64,000 nucleotides of DNA from Leucobacter chromiireducens subsp. solipictus (lineage in GTDB: Bacteria > Actinomycetota > Actinomycetes > Actinomycetales > Microbacteriaceae): NCBI RefSeq assembly GCF_016758195.1, contig NZ_QYAC01000004.1, positions 1 through 64,000 on the forward strand, written 5' to 3'. The translations under genes were made by a program, and so were the position numbers. Under the pieces are notes generated by a model, which ran no database searches, was not told the origin of the DNA, and saw only the letters and a program-made list of their open reading frames with translations. Each line of letters begins with the position of its first letter. The first letter of the stretch is position 1. Below, one piece after another: positions 24,705 through 33,962 of the stretch.

Positions 24705-27700
24705 ATGAGCGCACGCACCCCCTCAGAACACCCCGCTGCGGTCGGGCTCTACGATCCCGCGGACGAGCGCGACGCCTGCGGCCTCGCGGCCGTCGTGACG
24801 CTGACGGGGACCCCGGATCACGAGATCGTCACCCTCGCGCTGCGGGCACTCGAACACCTGGAGCATCGGGGGGCCGTCGGCTCCGACGCGGGGACCGGGG
24901 ACGGTGCGGGGATCCTGTGCGATCTCCCCGACGGGTTGATCCGGGCCGAGCTGGCCGCGCAAGATCCCGCGCTCGAGCTCCCGCCACTCGGGGGCTACGC
25001 CGCGGGCCTCGCGTTCCTGCCGACCCAGTCCACCGAGCGTCGCGCCGTGCAGTTCCGGATCGCGGCCCTCGCGGCCGAGGAGGGCCTCGCCGTGTTGAGC
25101 TGGCGGCCCGTCGCCGTGCGACCCGAGGTGCTGGGCGAGAGCGCGCGCGCCGCAGCGCCCACGATCACGCAGCTCATCGTGGCACCGGGCCACGCCACCC
25201 CGCTGTCCCCGGAGGAACTCGAGCGCCGCGCGTTTCGTCTCCGCAAGCGTGCGCAGCACGACACAGGCACCTACCTGCCCTCGCTCTCGGCCCGCACCAT
25301 CGTCTACAAGGGGATGGTCACGACGCTCCAGCTCGCGGAGTTCTACCCCGAGCTGCGCGATCCCCGCTTCACGTCTCGCTTCGCGATCGTGCACTCCCGC
25401 TACTCCACGAATACCTTCCCATCGTGGCACCTGGCCCAGCCGCTGCGCCTGGTCGCCCACAACGGCGAGATCAACACGGTCCGCGGGAATCGGAACTGGA
25501 TGCGCGCCCGGGAGGCGCAGCTCGAGTCCGATCGCCTGGGGGATGTGCGGCAGCTGCTCCCGATCTGCACGCCCGGCGGGAGCGATTCAGTGAGCTTCGA
25601 TGAGGTCCTCGAGCTGCTGGTCATGGCGGGGCGTTCGCTGCCGCACGCCCTCGCGATGATGGTCCCCGAGGCGTGGGAGTCGGAGACGGGCCTCAGCGCC
25701 GAGCTCACGGACTTCCTCGAGTACCACTCCCTCCTCATGGAGCCGTGGGATGGCCCGGCCGCGATGATCGCGACCGACGGGAACGAACTCGTCGCCCTGC
25801 TGGATCGCAACGGGCTTCGCCCCGGCCGCACCCTGACCACGACGGATGGCCTGCTCGTGATCGCGAGCGAGGCGGGCGTGCTCGACATCGCGCCGGAACG
25901 CGTGGCCCACCGGGGCCGGCTCCGCCCCGGCCGGATGCTCGCCGTCGATCTCGCGACCGGACAGATCCGCGAGGACGCCGAGGTCAAGCAGGATCTCGCC
26001 ACGAGCGCGCCGTGGGGACAGTGGCTGGACGAGGGCCGGATCCGGCTCGCCGAACAGCCCGAACGCGAACACCTGGTCCACCCGCCGGCCTCGATCAACC
26101 GCCGCCAGCGCACGTTTGGCTTCACCGAGGAAGAGCTCCGCCTCGTCCTGACGCCCATGGCGCGCGACGGCGTGGAGCCCCTCGCGGCGATGGGCACCGA
26201 CACCCCGATCGCGGCGCTCTCCGATCGGCCGCGCCACCTGCACGATTACTTCGTGCAGCAGTTCGCGCAGGTCACGAACCCGCCGCTCGACGCGCTCCGT
26301 GAAGAGCTCGTCACGAGTCTGCGCGCGGGCATGGGGCCGCAAGAAAATCTTCTGACCCAGTCCGCGGCGCACGCCCGCCAGGTGATCCTCGACTTCCCGG
26401 TGATCAATAATGACGCGCTGGCGCGGATCCAGCACTTTGGTGACGATCCGCTCCGCGAGCGCGCGGTGACCCTGCGCGGCCTGTACCCGGTGGAGCGGGG
26501 GGCCGCGGGGCTCGCCGAGCGCTTGGACGCCATGTGCGCGGAGGCCGACGCCGCCATCGCGGCCGGGGCCGAGTTTCTGATTATCTCGGACCGCGACTCC
26601 ACCCGGGCCCTCGCGCCCGTGCCGTCGCTGCTCGCCGTTTCGGCCGTGCACCATCACCTGATCCGGGCGGGATCGCGCATGCGCGTCGCCCTGATCGCGG
26701 AGTCCGGCGATGTGCGGGAGGTGCACCACGTCGCCGTGCTGATCGGCTACGGGGCCGCCGCCGTCAACCCCTACCTCGCGATGGAAACCGTCGAGCTTTT
26801 GGTGCGCGACGGCTCGATCACGGGCGTGGACGAGACGCGGGCCGTGGCGAACCTGATCACCGCGCTCGGCAAGGGCATGCTCAAGGTGATGAGCAAGATG
26901 GGGATCTCCACGGTCGCCTCGTACTGCGGGGCCCAGACCTTCGAGGCGATCGGCCTGGGCCAGCCCGTGGTCGATCGGTACTTCACGGGCACGGCGTCCC
27001 GGCTCGGCGGGGTCGGCCTCGACGTGCTCGCGGAGGAGATCGCCGCCCGGCATCGCACCGCCTACCCCGACGACGCGGCGGCGCTGGCCCACGAGCGCCT
27101 CGAGACCGGCGGCGAGTACCGCTGGCGGCGCGATGAAGCCCCGCACCTGTTCGACCCGCACACCGTGTTCACGCTGCAACACGCGACGCGGACGGGCCGC
27201 CGCGACGTGTTCGCCGACTACACGGCGCGCGTGAACGAGCAAGAGCAGCGGCTCATGACGTTGCGCGGCCTGTTCCGTTTCGCACCGCAGCGCCCGGCCG
27301 TGCCGCTCGCCGAGGTGGAGCCGGCCGAGTCGATCGTGCGGCGCTTCGCCACCGGCGCGATGAGCTACGGCTCGATCTCGCCCGAGGCGCACGAGACGCT
27401 CGCGATCGCGATGAACCAGCTCGGCGGGCGATCCAACACCGGCGAGGGCGGAGAGAGCACGGACCGCCTCGACGATCCGGCGCGGCGCAGCGCGATCAAG
27501 CAGGTCGCCTCGGGCCGCTTCGGGGTGACGAGCCACTATCTCACGAGCGCGGACGAGATCCAGATCAAGCTCGCGCAGGGCGCGAAGCCCGGCGAGGGCG
27601 GGCAGTTGCCGCCCGGCAAGATGTACCCGTGGATCGCCCGCACGCGGCATGCCACCCCGGGCGTGGGGCTGATCTCCCCGCCGCCGCACCACGACATCTA

Positions 27701-29318
27701 CTCCATCGAGGATCTGAAGCAGCTCATATTCGACCTGAAGCGCGCCAACCCGGCGGCGCGGATCTCGACGAAGCTCGTCGCCCAGAGCGGGATCGGCCCG
27801 GTCGCGGCCGGCGTCGCCAAGGCGCTGTCCGACGTGATTCTCGTGTCCGGCCACGACGGGGGCACCGGTGCGAGCCCGATGAACTCGCTCAAGCACGCGG
27901 GGAGCCCGTGGGAACTCGGCCTCGCCGAGGCGCAGCAGACCCTCATGCTGAACGGGCTGCGCGAGCGCGTGGTGTTGCAGGCGGACGGTCAGCTGAAGAC
28001 CGGGCGCGACGTGGTCATCGCTGCGCTGCTCGGGGCGGAGGAGTTCGGCTTCGCGACCGCCCCACTCGTGGTGTCCGGCTGCATCATGATGCGGGTGTGC
28101 CACCTGGATACCTGCCCGGTCGGGGTGGCCACGCAGAACCCCGAGCTGCGGGATCGCTTCACCGGGAAGGCCGCCCACATCGTGAACTTCTTCACCTTCA
28201 TCGCGGAGGAGGTGCGTGAGATCCTCGCCGGGCTCGGCTACCGCACGCTCGCCGAGGCGGTCGGCGACACGGCCTCCCTCGACGTGAGCGAAGCGATCTC
28301 GCACTGGAAAGCGTCGGGGCTCGACCTCACGCCGATCCTGCGCGGCCCCGCGTTCGGCCCGGACGCCCCCCGCCGCCACGGCATCGAGCAGGATCACGAA
28401 CTCGAAACGCACTTCGACGTGCCCGTGATCGCGCTCGCCGAGGACGCGCTCACCGCGCGGCGGCCCGTCGTCTTCGACCTGCCGGTGCGCAACGTCGACC
28501 GCGCGGTCGGCACCCTGCTCGGACACGAGGTGACGCGCCGCTTCGGTGCGGCCGGGCTCGCGCCCGAAACGATCGACCTCACCCTGCAGGGCTCCGCCGG
28601 GCAGTCGCTCGGCGCGTTCCTGCCCGCTGGGATCACCCTGCGCCTCCTGGGGGAGGCGAACGACTACGTCGGGAAGGGGCTCTCGGGCGGCGAAATCACG
28701 ATCCGCCCCCACCCGCGCGCCGCGCACACGGCGGCGGGGAACGTGATCGCCGGCAACGTCATCGGCTACGGGGCGACGAGCGGCGCCCTGTGGATCGCGG
28801 GCGTGGTGGGCGAACGGTTCCTCGTGCGCGGGTCCGGGGCCACCGCGGTGGTGGAGGGCACCGGGGACCACGCGCTCGAGTACTTCACGGGCGGCTTCGC
28901 GCTGATCCTCGGCCCGACGGGCCGGAACATCGGGGCGGGCATGTCGGGCGGCGAGGCCGTGATCCTGGACCTGGATCCCGCCGACGTCAACGCGGCGGAA
29001 CTCGCCTCGGGGGCGCTCCAGCTGCAGCCGCTGGGCGCGCAGGGCGAGGGCGCGATCCCGGATGGCGAGGCCCGAGCCCTTCGCGCCCGGATTCGGGAAC
29101 TGCTGGAGCGGCACGTGGAGCAGACGGACTCCGCCCGGGCCGTCGCCCTGCTCGCCGAGCTGGACACCGATCCGGAACGCGGCTTTGCCCGCTTCACCCG
29201 GCTCATCCCGCGCGGCTACGCCCGCGTGCTCACCATCCGCGCACGCGCGCACGCCGCCGGGGCCGACCCGGACGGGGCACCCGTGTGGAACGAGATCTTG
29301 GAGGCAACACATGGCTGA
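24705..29318 (+). CDS. gltB: Glutamate synthase (NADPH) large subunit
   Basis: GltB takes the amide nitrogen of glutamine to make glutamate from 2-oxoglutarate. The 1537-residue protein has a class II glutaminase domain whose nucleophile is Cys25 in DERDACGLAA, so a 24-residue propeptide must be removed. The central and FMN-binding domains follow, with GEGGESTDR and GAKPGEGGQLPPGK. The [3Fe-4S] cysteines are at about 1126, 1132 and 1137 (CIMMRVCHLDTCPVG), and the C-terminal beta-helix domain ends the protein. ATG 24705 is preferred over GTG 24693 because GAGGAC lies just upstream. It overlaps gltD by 8 nt. Confidence 0.97.
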   Translation: MSARTPSEHPAAVGLYDPADERDACGLAAVVTLTGTPDHEIVTLALRALEHLEHRGAVGSDAGTGDGAGILCDLPDGLIRAELAAQDPALELPPLGGYAAGLAFLPTQSTERRAVQFRIAALAAEEGLAVLSWRPVAVRPEVLGESARAAAPTITQLIVAPGHATPLSPEELERRAFRLRKRAQHDTGTYLPSLSARTIVYKGMVTTLQLAEFYPELRDPRFTSRFAIVHSRYSTNTFPSWHLAQPLRLVAHNGEINTVRGNRNWMRAREAQLESDRLGDVRQLLPICTPGGSDSVSFDEVLELLVMAGRSLPHALAMMVPEAWESETGLSAELTDFLEYHSLLMEPWDGPAAMIATDGNELVALLDRNGLRPGRTLTTTDGLLVIASEAGVLDIAPERVAHRGRLRPGRMLAVDLATGQIREDAEVKQDLATSAPWGQWLDEGRIRLAEQPEREHLVHPPASINRRQRTFGFTEEELRLVLTPMARDGVEPLAAMGTDTPIAALSDRPRHLHDYFVQQFAQVTNPPLDALREELVTSLRAGMGPQENLLTQSAAHARQVILDFPVINNDALARIQHFGDDPLRERAVTLRGLYPVERGAAGLAERLDAMCAEADAAIAAGAEFLIISDRDSTRALAPVPSLLAVSAVHHHLIRAGSRMRVALIAESGDVREVHHVAVLIGYGAAAVNPYLAMETVELLVRDGSITGVDETRAVANLITALGKGMLKVMSKMGISTVASYCGAQTFEAIGLGQPVVDRYFTGTASRLGGVGLDVLAEEIAARHRTAYPDDAAALAHERLETGGEYRWRRDEAPHLFDPHTVFTLQHATRTGRRDVFADYTARVNEQEQRLMTLRGLFRFAPQRPAVPLAEVEPAESIVRRFATGAMSYGSISPEAHETLAIAMNQLGGRSNTGEGGESTDRLDDPARRSAIKQVASGRFGVTSHYLTSADEIQIKLAQGAKPGEGGQLPPGKMYPWIARTRHATPGVGLISPPPHHDIYSIEDLKQLIFDLKRANPAARISTKLVAQSGIGPVAAGVAKALSDVILVSGHDGGTGASPMNSLKHAGSPWELGLAEAQQTLMLNGLRERVVLQADGQLKTGRDVVIAALLGAEEFGFATAPLVVSGCIMMRVCHLDTCPVGVATQNPELRDRFTGKAAHIVNFFTFIAEEVREILAGLGYRTLAEAVGDTASLDVSEAISHWKASGLDLTPILRGPAFGPDAPRRHGIEQDHELETHFDVPVIALAEDALTARRPVVFDLPVRNVDRAVGTLLGHEVTRRFGAAGLAPETIDLTLQGSAGQSLGAFLPAGITLRLLGEANDYVGKGLSGGEITIRPHPRAAHTAAGNVIAGNVIGYGATSGALWIAGVVGERFLVRGSGATAVVEGTGDHALEYFTGGFALILGPTGRNIGAGMSGGEAVILDLDPADVNAAELASGALQLQPLGAQGEGAIPDGEARALRARIRELLERHVEQTDSARAVALLAELDTDPERGFARFTRLIPRGYARVLTIRARAHAAGADPDGAPVWNEILEATHG

Positions 29319-30786
29319 TCCGCGCGGATTCCTCACGGTGCGGGAACGGGAACTCCAGCCGAAGCGTCCGGTGGCCCTGCGGCTGCTGGACTGGCGCGAG
29401 GTCGTCGACCCCGCCGACCCGACGCTCGTGGCGCGCCAGGCGTCCCGCTGCATGGACTGCGGGGTGGCGTTCTGCCACCAGGGGTGCCCGCTCGGGAACC
29501 TCATCCCCGAGTGGAACGACCTGGTGCACCGGGGCCGCGGCCGTGAGGCCATCGAACGGCTCCACGCGACCAACAACTTCCCCGAGTTCACCGGGCGGGC
29601 CTGCCCGGCGCCCTGCGAATCCGCGTGCGTGCTCGGGATCTCCGAACCCGCGGTGACGATCAAGCAGGTCGAGAACCACATCATCAACACCGCATTTGCG
29701 GAGGGGTGGGTCGTGCCGCACCCGCCCGAGCGGCTCACCGGGAAGACCGTCGCCGTGGTGGGGTCCGGCCCCGCGGGCCTCGCGGCCGCGCAGCAGCTCA
29801 CCCGCGCCGGACACACGGTCGCCGTGTACGAGCGCGACGAGGCCCCCGGCGGCCTGCTGCGGTTCGGGATCCCGGACTTCAAGCTCGAGAAGTCGCTCGT
29901 GACGCGCCGGATCGAGCAGCTCAAAGCCGAGGGCACGCGCTTCCGCTGCGGCGTGGAGATCGGCGTGGACATGAGCTGGGCGGAGCTCCGGCGCCGCTTC
30001 GACGCCGTGATCGTGGCGACCGGCGCGACCGTCCCGCGGGCGCTCGGGGTGCCAGGCGAGGAGCTCGGCGGGGTGCTCCCCGCGATGCAGTTCCTCACCG
30101 CCGCGAACCGGGCGCAGCAGGGGGAGCCGGGAGACGTCGTCCCGCCGGAGCTGTCGGCCGCGGGCAAACACGTGATCGTGATCGGTGGCGGCGACACGGG
30201 TGCCGACTGCGTGGGCACGGCGCACCGGCAGGGGGCGCGTTCGGTGACGAGCCTCGCGATCGGCGCCCAGCCCCCGGAGACCCGCGCGGCGGGTCAGCCC
30301 TGGCCGGTACATCCCACCCTGTTCGAGGTGTCTAGTTCGCACGAGGAGGGCGGCGAGCGACGCTACCTCGCCGCCACGGTCGAGTGCGTGGGGGAGGACG
30401 GCCGGGTCACGGGGCTGCGCGTCGCCGAGACCGGATTCACCGAGCACGGGCGCGCCCCGATCCCCGGGACCGAGCAACGGTTCGCGGCGGATCTCGTGCT
30501 CGTCGCGCTCGGGTTCAGCGGCCCCGAACCGATCGCGGATCCGGCGCTCTCGCTCCCCGCTGGCCCGCGCGGCGCGCTGCTGCGCGGGGACGACTACGCG
30601 ACCGAAATCCCCGGCGTGTTTGTGGCCGGCGACGCCGGTCGGGGCCAGTCGCTCATCGTCTGGGCGATCGCCGAGGGCCGTTCCGCCGCGGCCGCCGCCG
30701 ACCGTTTCCTGACGGGCAGCACCGTGCTTCCCAGCCCGGTTGGCGCCCAGGAACGCGCCTTTGCCGTGCCAGCTGCGCGGGAATAG
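29311..30786 (+). CDS. gltD: Glutamate synthase small subunit
   Basis: GltD passes electrons from NADPH through FAD and [4Fe-4S] clusters to GltB. The 491-residue protein shows the N-terminal Fe-S cysteines (CMDCGVAFCHQGCP and CPAPCESAC), the FAD-binding motif VVGSGPAGLAAA, and the NADPH-binding motif VIGGGDTGADC. The C-terminal FAD motif FVAGDAGRGQSL is intact. Its ATG lies inside the 3' end of gltB, which implies coupled translation and equal stoichiometry. Ammonium assimilation by the GS-GOGAT route is implied; the glutamine synthetase gene is outside the window. Confidence 0.97.
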   Translation: MADPRGFLTVRERELQPKRPVALRLLDWREVVDPADPTLVARQASRCMDCGVAFCHQGCPLGNLIPEWNDLVHRGRGREAIERLHATNNFPEFTGRACPAPCESACVLGISEPAVTIKQVENHIINTAFAEGWVVPHPPERLTGKTVAVVGSGPAGLAAAQQLTRAGHTVAVYERDEAPGGLLRFGIPDFKLEKSLVTRRIEQLKAEGTRFRCGVEIGVDMSWAELRRRFDAVIVATGATVPRALGVPGEELGGVLPAMQFLTAANRAQQGEPGDVVPPELSAAGKHVIVIGGGDTGADCVGTAHRQGARSVTSLAIGAQPPETRAAGQPWPVHPTLFEVSSSHEEGGERRYLAATVECVGEDGRVTGLRVAETGFTEHGRAPIPGTEQRFAADLVLVALGFSGPEPIADPALSLPAGPRGALLRGDDYATEIPGVFVAGDAGRGQSLIVWAIAEGRSAAAAADRFLTGSTVLPSPVGAQERAFAVPAARE

Positions 30787-30859
30787 GCTGAGCCCAGGCG
30801 CGGTTGCCTGACACGAGCGCCGCGAACCACGCGACGCAGCCGAACGAAGGGAAATACCC

Positions 30860-31513
30860 ATGACTCGAGTGACCATTGTCGGCGGGAGCGGCTACGCGGG
30901 GGCACACATCGCGGAGGCCGCGGCCGTCCGCGGCTTCGCGGTGACGAGCGTGACGCGCGGCGAAGTGGCGCAGCAGATTGGCGGGGTCACCTACACCCGC
31001 GGTTCGATCCTCGATCCCGCGGATCGCGCGCGCTGGATCGCCGGATCCGACGTCATCGTGGTCGCGATCTCGCCGCGCGGGGACATGTCCGGCGAGACGC
31101 GCCGCGCAATCGCGGAACTCGCGACGGAAGTTGCGGACGCCGCCGCACCGGGCGTGCGGCTCGGCGTCGTGGGCGGTGCCGGATCACTCCTGCAGGCACC
31201 CGGCGGCCCGCGCGTGATGGACGGCCCGGACTTCCCGGCCGAGATCCAGGCGGAGGCCGCCGAGATGGGCGACGTGCTCGAGGACCTCCGCGCCACCCCC
31301 GAACGGCTCGATTGGTTCTACGTCAGCCCGGCCGGCGGCTTCGGCCCCTGGGCGGCTGGCGAGTACACCGGCGAGTACCGCCTGGGCGGCGACGTGATCC
31401 TCACCGACGACGCGGGCAACTCGAACATCTCGGGTGCCGACTTCGGGGTGGCCGTGGTCGACGAGATCGAGACGCCGGAGCACCGCCGCCAGCGCTTCAC
31501 GCTCGCGTACTAG
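30860..31513 (+). CDS. NAD(P)-binding Rossmann-fold protein (atypical SDR)
   Basis: A 217-residue protein with a GGSGYAG nucleotide-binding loop at residues 8-14, like the NmrA/YwnB group of atypical SDRs (NAD(P)H-binding family PF13460). An Arg-Gly pair after strand 2 (VTRGE) suggests NADPH. There is no classical Tyr-x3-Lys, so it may bind rather than oxidise NAD(P)H, or reduce quinones or flavins. The start has GAAGGGAAA upstream. It follows gltD by 73 nt and may be read through from that operon. Confidence 0.85.
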   Translation: MTRVTIVGGSGYAGAHIAEAAAVRGFAVTSVTRGEVAQQIGGVTYTRGSILDPADRARWIAGSDVIVVAISPRGDMSGETRRAIAELATEVADAAAPGVRLGVVGGAGSLLQAPGGPRVMDGPDFPAEIQAEAAEMGDVLEDLRATPERLDWFYVSPAGGFGPWAAGEYTGEYRLGGDVILTDDAGNSNISGADFGVAVVDEIETPEHRRQRFTLAY

Positions 31514-31537
31514 GACCGGAAGGTCCCGGCCCGGCTC

Positions 31538-31549
31538 TACGCTAGAGGG
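31538..31549 (+). promoter_or_regulatory. Leaderless promoter of the methyltransferase gene
   Basis: TACGCT (31538-31543) ends 6 nt before ATG 31550. Confidence 0.45.
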
Positions 31550-33115
31550 ATGGACCTCGAACTGATCCGTCATCTCCGCGCAGACCTCCGTGCCGCAGAC
31601 TACCGATCGGCCGCCGTCCGCGGCCTCCTCGGCGAGGACGCGGACGCGGCGCGGCGGCGGGGCGTATTTGTCCCCGCCGCGCGCGCCCTCGCGGAGCGGG
31701 ACGCGTCGCCACTGGCCACGCTGATCCGCGTGTTCCTCCTGGGGGAGGCGGTGTCCGCCGAGCTGCTCGACGCGGCGCTGCCGACGCTCGGCGCCCAGGG
31801 CGCCCGAGAACTCGAGCTCGTGGCCGACACGCCGACCGGGCTGCGCGCCGCGCTGTCGCTGAACCCCGAGACGGTGCCCGACGCGCGGGCGGACACGCCG
31901 CCGGAGTGGTGGATCCTTTCCGACCTCGACGATCAGCTGCGCCGCGGCCCCGCCCGCCCCGATCACGTCATGGGCGTGGGCGGGGCCACCCGCTCGCTGA
32001 TCGCGCAGGCACCCACCAGCGATGCCGCGCTCAGCCTCGACCTCGGGACCGGCTGCGGCATCGTCGCCCTGCACCTCGCGCTGCGCGGTGGCCGCGTCAT
32101 CGCGACCGACATCTCCGATCGCGCCCTCCGGCTGGCCGCGGCGAATGCGGTGCTGAACCGCATGGAGCACGCAATCGAGTTCCGGCGGGGGAGCCTTCTG
32201 ACGCCGGTCGCCGGGGAGCGCTTCGACCTGATCCTCTCCAATCCGCCGTTTGTGATCACCCCGCGCACGGGTGACGGGCCGGTCTACGAGTACCGCGACG
32301 GGGGCCTCGTCGGCGACGCGCTCGCGGCGGCCGTCGTGCGCGAGGCGCCGGCCGCGCTCGCGCCGGACGGGACGCTCCTCTGCCTCGCGAACTGGGAGAC
32401 CCCGTGGGGCGGGAACGGATTGCAGCGTGTCGGCGAGTGGCTCACCGCCGCGGCGGTGCCGCTGACGGCGTGGGTGATCGAGCGCGACCGGGTGAGCCCC
32501 GCGCAGTACGCCGAAACCTGGGCGCGAGACGGGGGCGCGCGGCCCGGCAGTGCGGAATTCGATGCCCTGCTGACGGGCTGGCTTGACGACTTCGCGGCGC
32601 GCCGGATCGTGGCGATCGGCCTCGGATCGATCCGGATTCGACGCGAAGACGCCGCGGCGGATCACGCCGCCGAGTCCGTGATTCACGTTGAGCAGGCCAC
32701 CGGGGCGTGGAGCGAGGACGCGCTCGGTCAGGCCCTGGAACGCGCCTTTGCCGCCGGGTCCACCGCCGCACGGTTCAGCGATACGGAGGTGCTCGCGCAC
32801 CGGTGGCTGGTGAGCGATTCGGTCGCTGAGGAGCGTGTGCACGATCCCGGATCGGACGCACCCCGGGCGATCACCCTGGTCACGGACCGGCCGATCGCGC
32901 GGCGGGTGATGGCGGATCCGCTGCTTGCCGCTGCGGTGGGCGCGAGCGACGGGGACCTCACACTCGGCCAGATTGCGGACGCCCTCGCGCAGCTCCTGGA
33001 GGTGGCCCCGGCGGCCGCCCGCGCCGCGGTGGTGGCGGGCGCCCGGGAGCTCGCCTGGCTCGGAATGCTGCGGCCCGCACTACCCGACGAGGTCGACGAT
33101 CCCGCGAATCAGTGA
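31550..33115 (+). CDS. Class I SAM-dependent methyltransferase (NPPF-motif type)
   Basis: A 521-residue protein with three parts: a helical N-terminal domain, a SAM-binding Rossmann domain (DLGTGCGIVALHLA near residue 165, then NPPF near 230), and a C-terminal winged-helix-like region. The NPPF motif is typical of enzymes that methylate an amide or exocyclic amine, such as PrmC/HemK, RsmC and N6-adenine methyltransferases. This large form is recurrent in actinobacteria; the target could be rRNA, tRNA or a release factor. The 3' end overlaps the opposing permease gene by 36 nt. Confidence 0.88.
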   Translation: MDLELIRHLRADLRAADYRSAAVRGLLGEDADAARRRGVFVPAARALAERDASPLATLIRVFLLGEAVSAELLDAALPTLGAQGARELELVADTPTGLRAALSLNPETVPDARADTPPEWWILSDLDDQLRRGPARPDHVMGVGGATRSLIAQAPTSDAALSLDLGTGCGIVALHLALRGGRVIATDISDRALRLAAANAVLNRMEHAIEFRRGSLLTPVAGERFDLILSNPPFVITPRTGDGPVYEYRDGGLVGDALAAAVVREAPAALAPDGTLLCLANWETPWGGNGLQRVGEWLTAAAVPLTAWVIERDRVSPAQYAETWARDGGARPGSAEFDALLTGWLDDFAARRIVAIGLGSIRIRREDAAADHAAESVIHVEQATGAWSEDALGQALERAFAAGSTAARFSDTEVLAHRWLVSDSVAEERVHDPGSDAPRAITLVTDRPIARRVMADPLLAAAVGASDGDLTLGQIADALAQLLEVAPAAARAAVVAGARELAWLGMLRPALPDEVDDPANQ

Positions 33116-33832
33116 GGCGGTCGCCCCGGCGAACGCCAGGAGGATGACGAAGCGCCGCACCTGTGCGGGCGTGACGACCCGCAGCAGCCGCTCGCCGAGC
33201 ACGATCCCGCCGATGACCGAGACGAACACGAGCACCCAGAACCACCACTCCATGCGCGGCAGCGCGACCGGGTCCAGCAGCAGCTTCGTGACCACGGAGA
33301 CGCCGCCCGTCAGGATGAAGTACGGCTGGAGCGTCGCCGCGAACGCGGTCTGGTTCCAGCGCGTGAGCACCGCATAGGCGCTGACCGCCGGCCCGCCGAC
33401 CCCGGCGAGCGAGTTGGTGAGGCCGGAGAGAAACCCCGCGGCGGCGCGGGGCGAGCGGAGATCCGTCGCGAAGCGGTTCCCCGAGAGCACCAGCGACGCT
33501 CCGAGCGCCACGATCACGATCACCCCGACGGCCACCGCCATCACCGCGGGAGAGAACTGCAGCGCGAGCCAGGATCCGAGCACGGCCCCCACCACCGCGA
33601 AGGCCCCCAACCAGCGGAACATCGACCAGTCGACGGATCGCCACACCCGCGGCAGGATCAGCACGCTCGAGATCACGCCGAGCACGTTCACGAGCAGCAC
33701 GCCGGAGTGCGCGCCCAGGAGCAGCGTCATGAACGGGGCAACGAGCAGCGCAAAGCCGAGGCCGGCCATCCGTTGGGCCGCGGAACCGACGACGACCAGC
33801 CCGATGATCAGGATCGCCGTTGCGAGCGTCAC
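33080..33832 (-). CDS. TauE/SafE (TSUP) family membrane permease
   Basis: A polytopic membrane protein of about 250 residues with eight hydrophobic segments in two repeats, including ILIIGLVVVGSAAQRMAGLGFALLV at the N terminus and SGLTNSLAGVGGPAVSAYAV in the second half. The GxGGP-type loop in each half is characteristic of TSUP anion exporters (sulfite, sulfoacetate and organosulfur anions). I chose GTG 33832 since the first membrane helix starts four residues later; an in-frame ATG at 33907 would add 25 hydrophilic residues. The gene is convergent with the methyltransferase and overlaps it. Confidence 0.87.
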   Translation of the reverse strand: MTLATAILIIGLVVVGSAAQRMAGLGFALLVAPFMTLLLGAHSGVLLVNVLGVISSVLILPRVWRSVDWSMFRWLGAFAVVGAVLGSWLALQFSPAVMAVAVGVIVIVALGASLVLSGNRFATDLRSPRAAAGFLSGLTNSLAGVGGPAVSAYAVLTRWNQTAFAATLQPYFILTGGVSVVTKLLLDPVALPRMEWWFWVLVFVSVIGGIVLGERLLRVVTPAQVRRFVILLAFAGATASLIRGIVDLVG

Positions 33833-33949
33833 CGGGGACCCCCGATGCTCAGTGTTCGGTGCGTGTGTGACTCGCGCATGTGCCGCCTTCCGTCGTGCCC
33901 CACCCATCCTCGCAGACGCGTGATGCCGGGCAGTCCCCGCCCCCTTCGG

Positions 33950-33962
33950 TAGGATGGACGCC
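33950..33962 (+). promoter_or_regulatory. Leaderless promoter of hisD-nrdR-pyrD
   Basis: TAGGAT (33950-33955) ends 7 nt before GTG 33963 and 10 nt before ATG 33966. Confidence 0.5.

Noticed and set aside
25587-30218. 1500-codon frame antisense to gltB and gltD
   Set aside because: It mirrors gltB/gltD codon structure, has no recognisable fold and lacks a start signal; the sense strand encodes complete glutamate synthase.
33833-33907. N-terminal extension of the TauE/SafE protein to ATG 33907
   Set aside because: The 25 added residues are hydrophilic and precede the first membrane helix without family support; GTG 33832 follows a GGGGG sequence and fits the family better. Not excluded.
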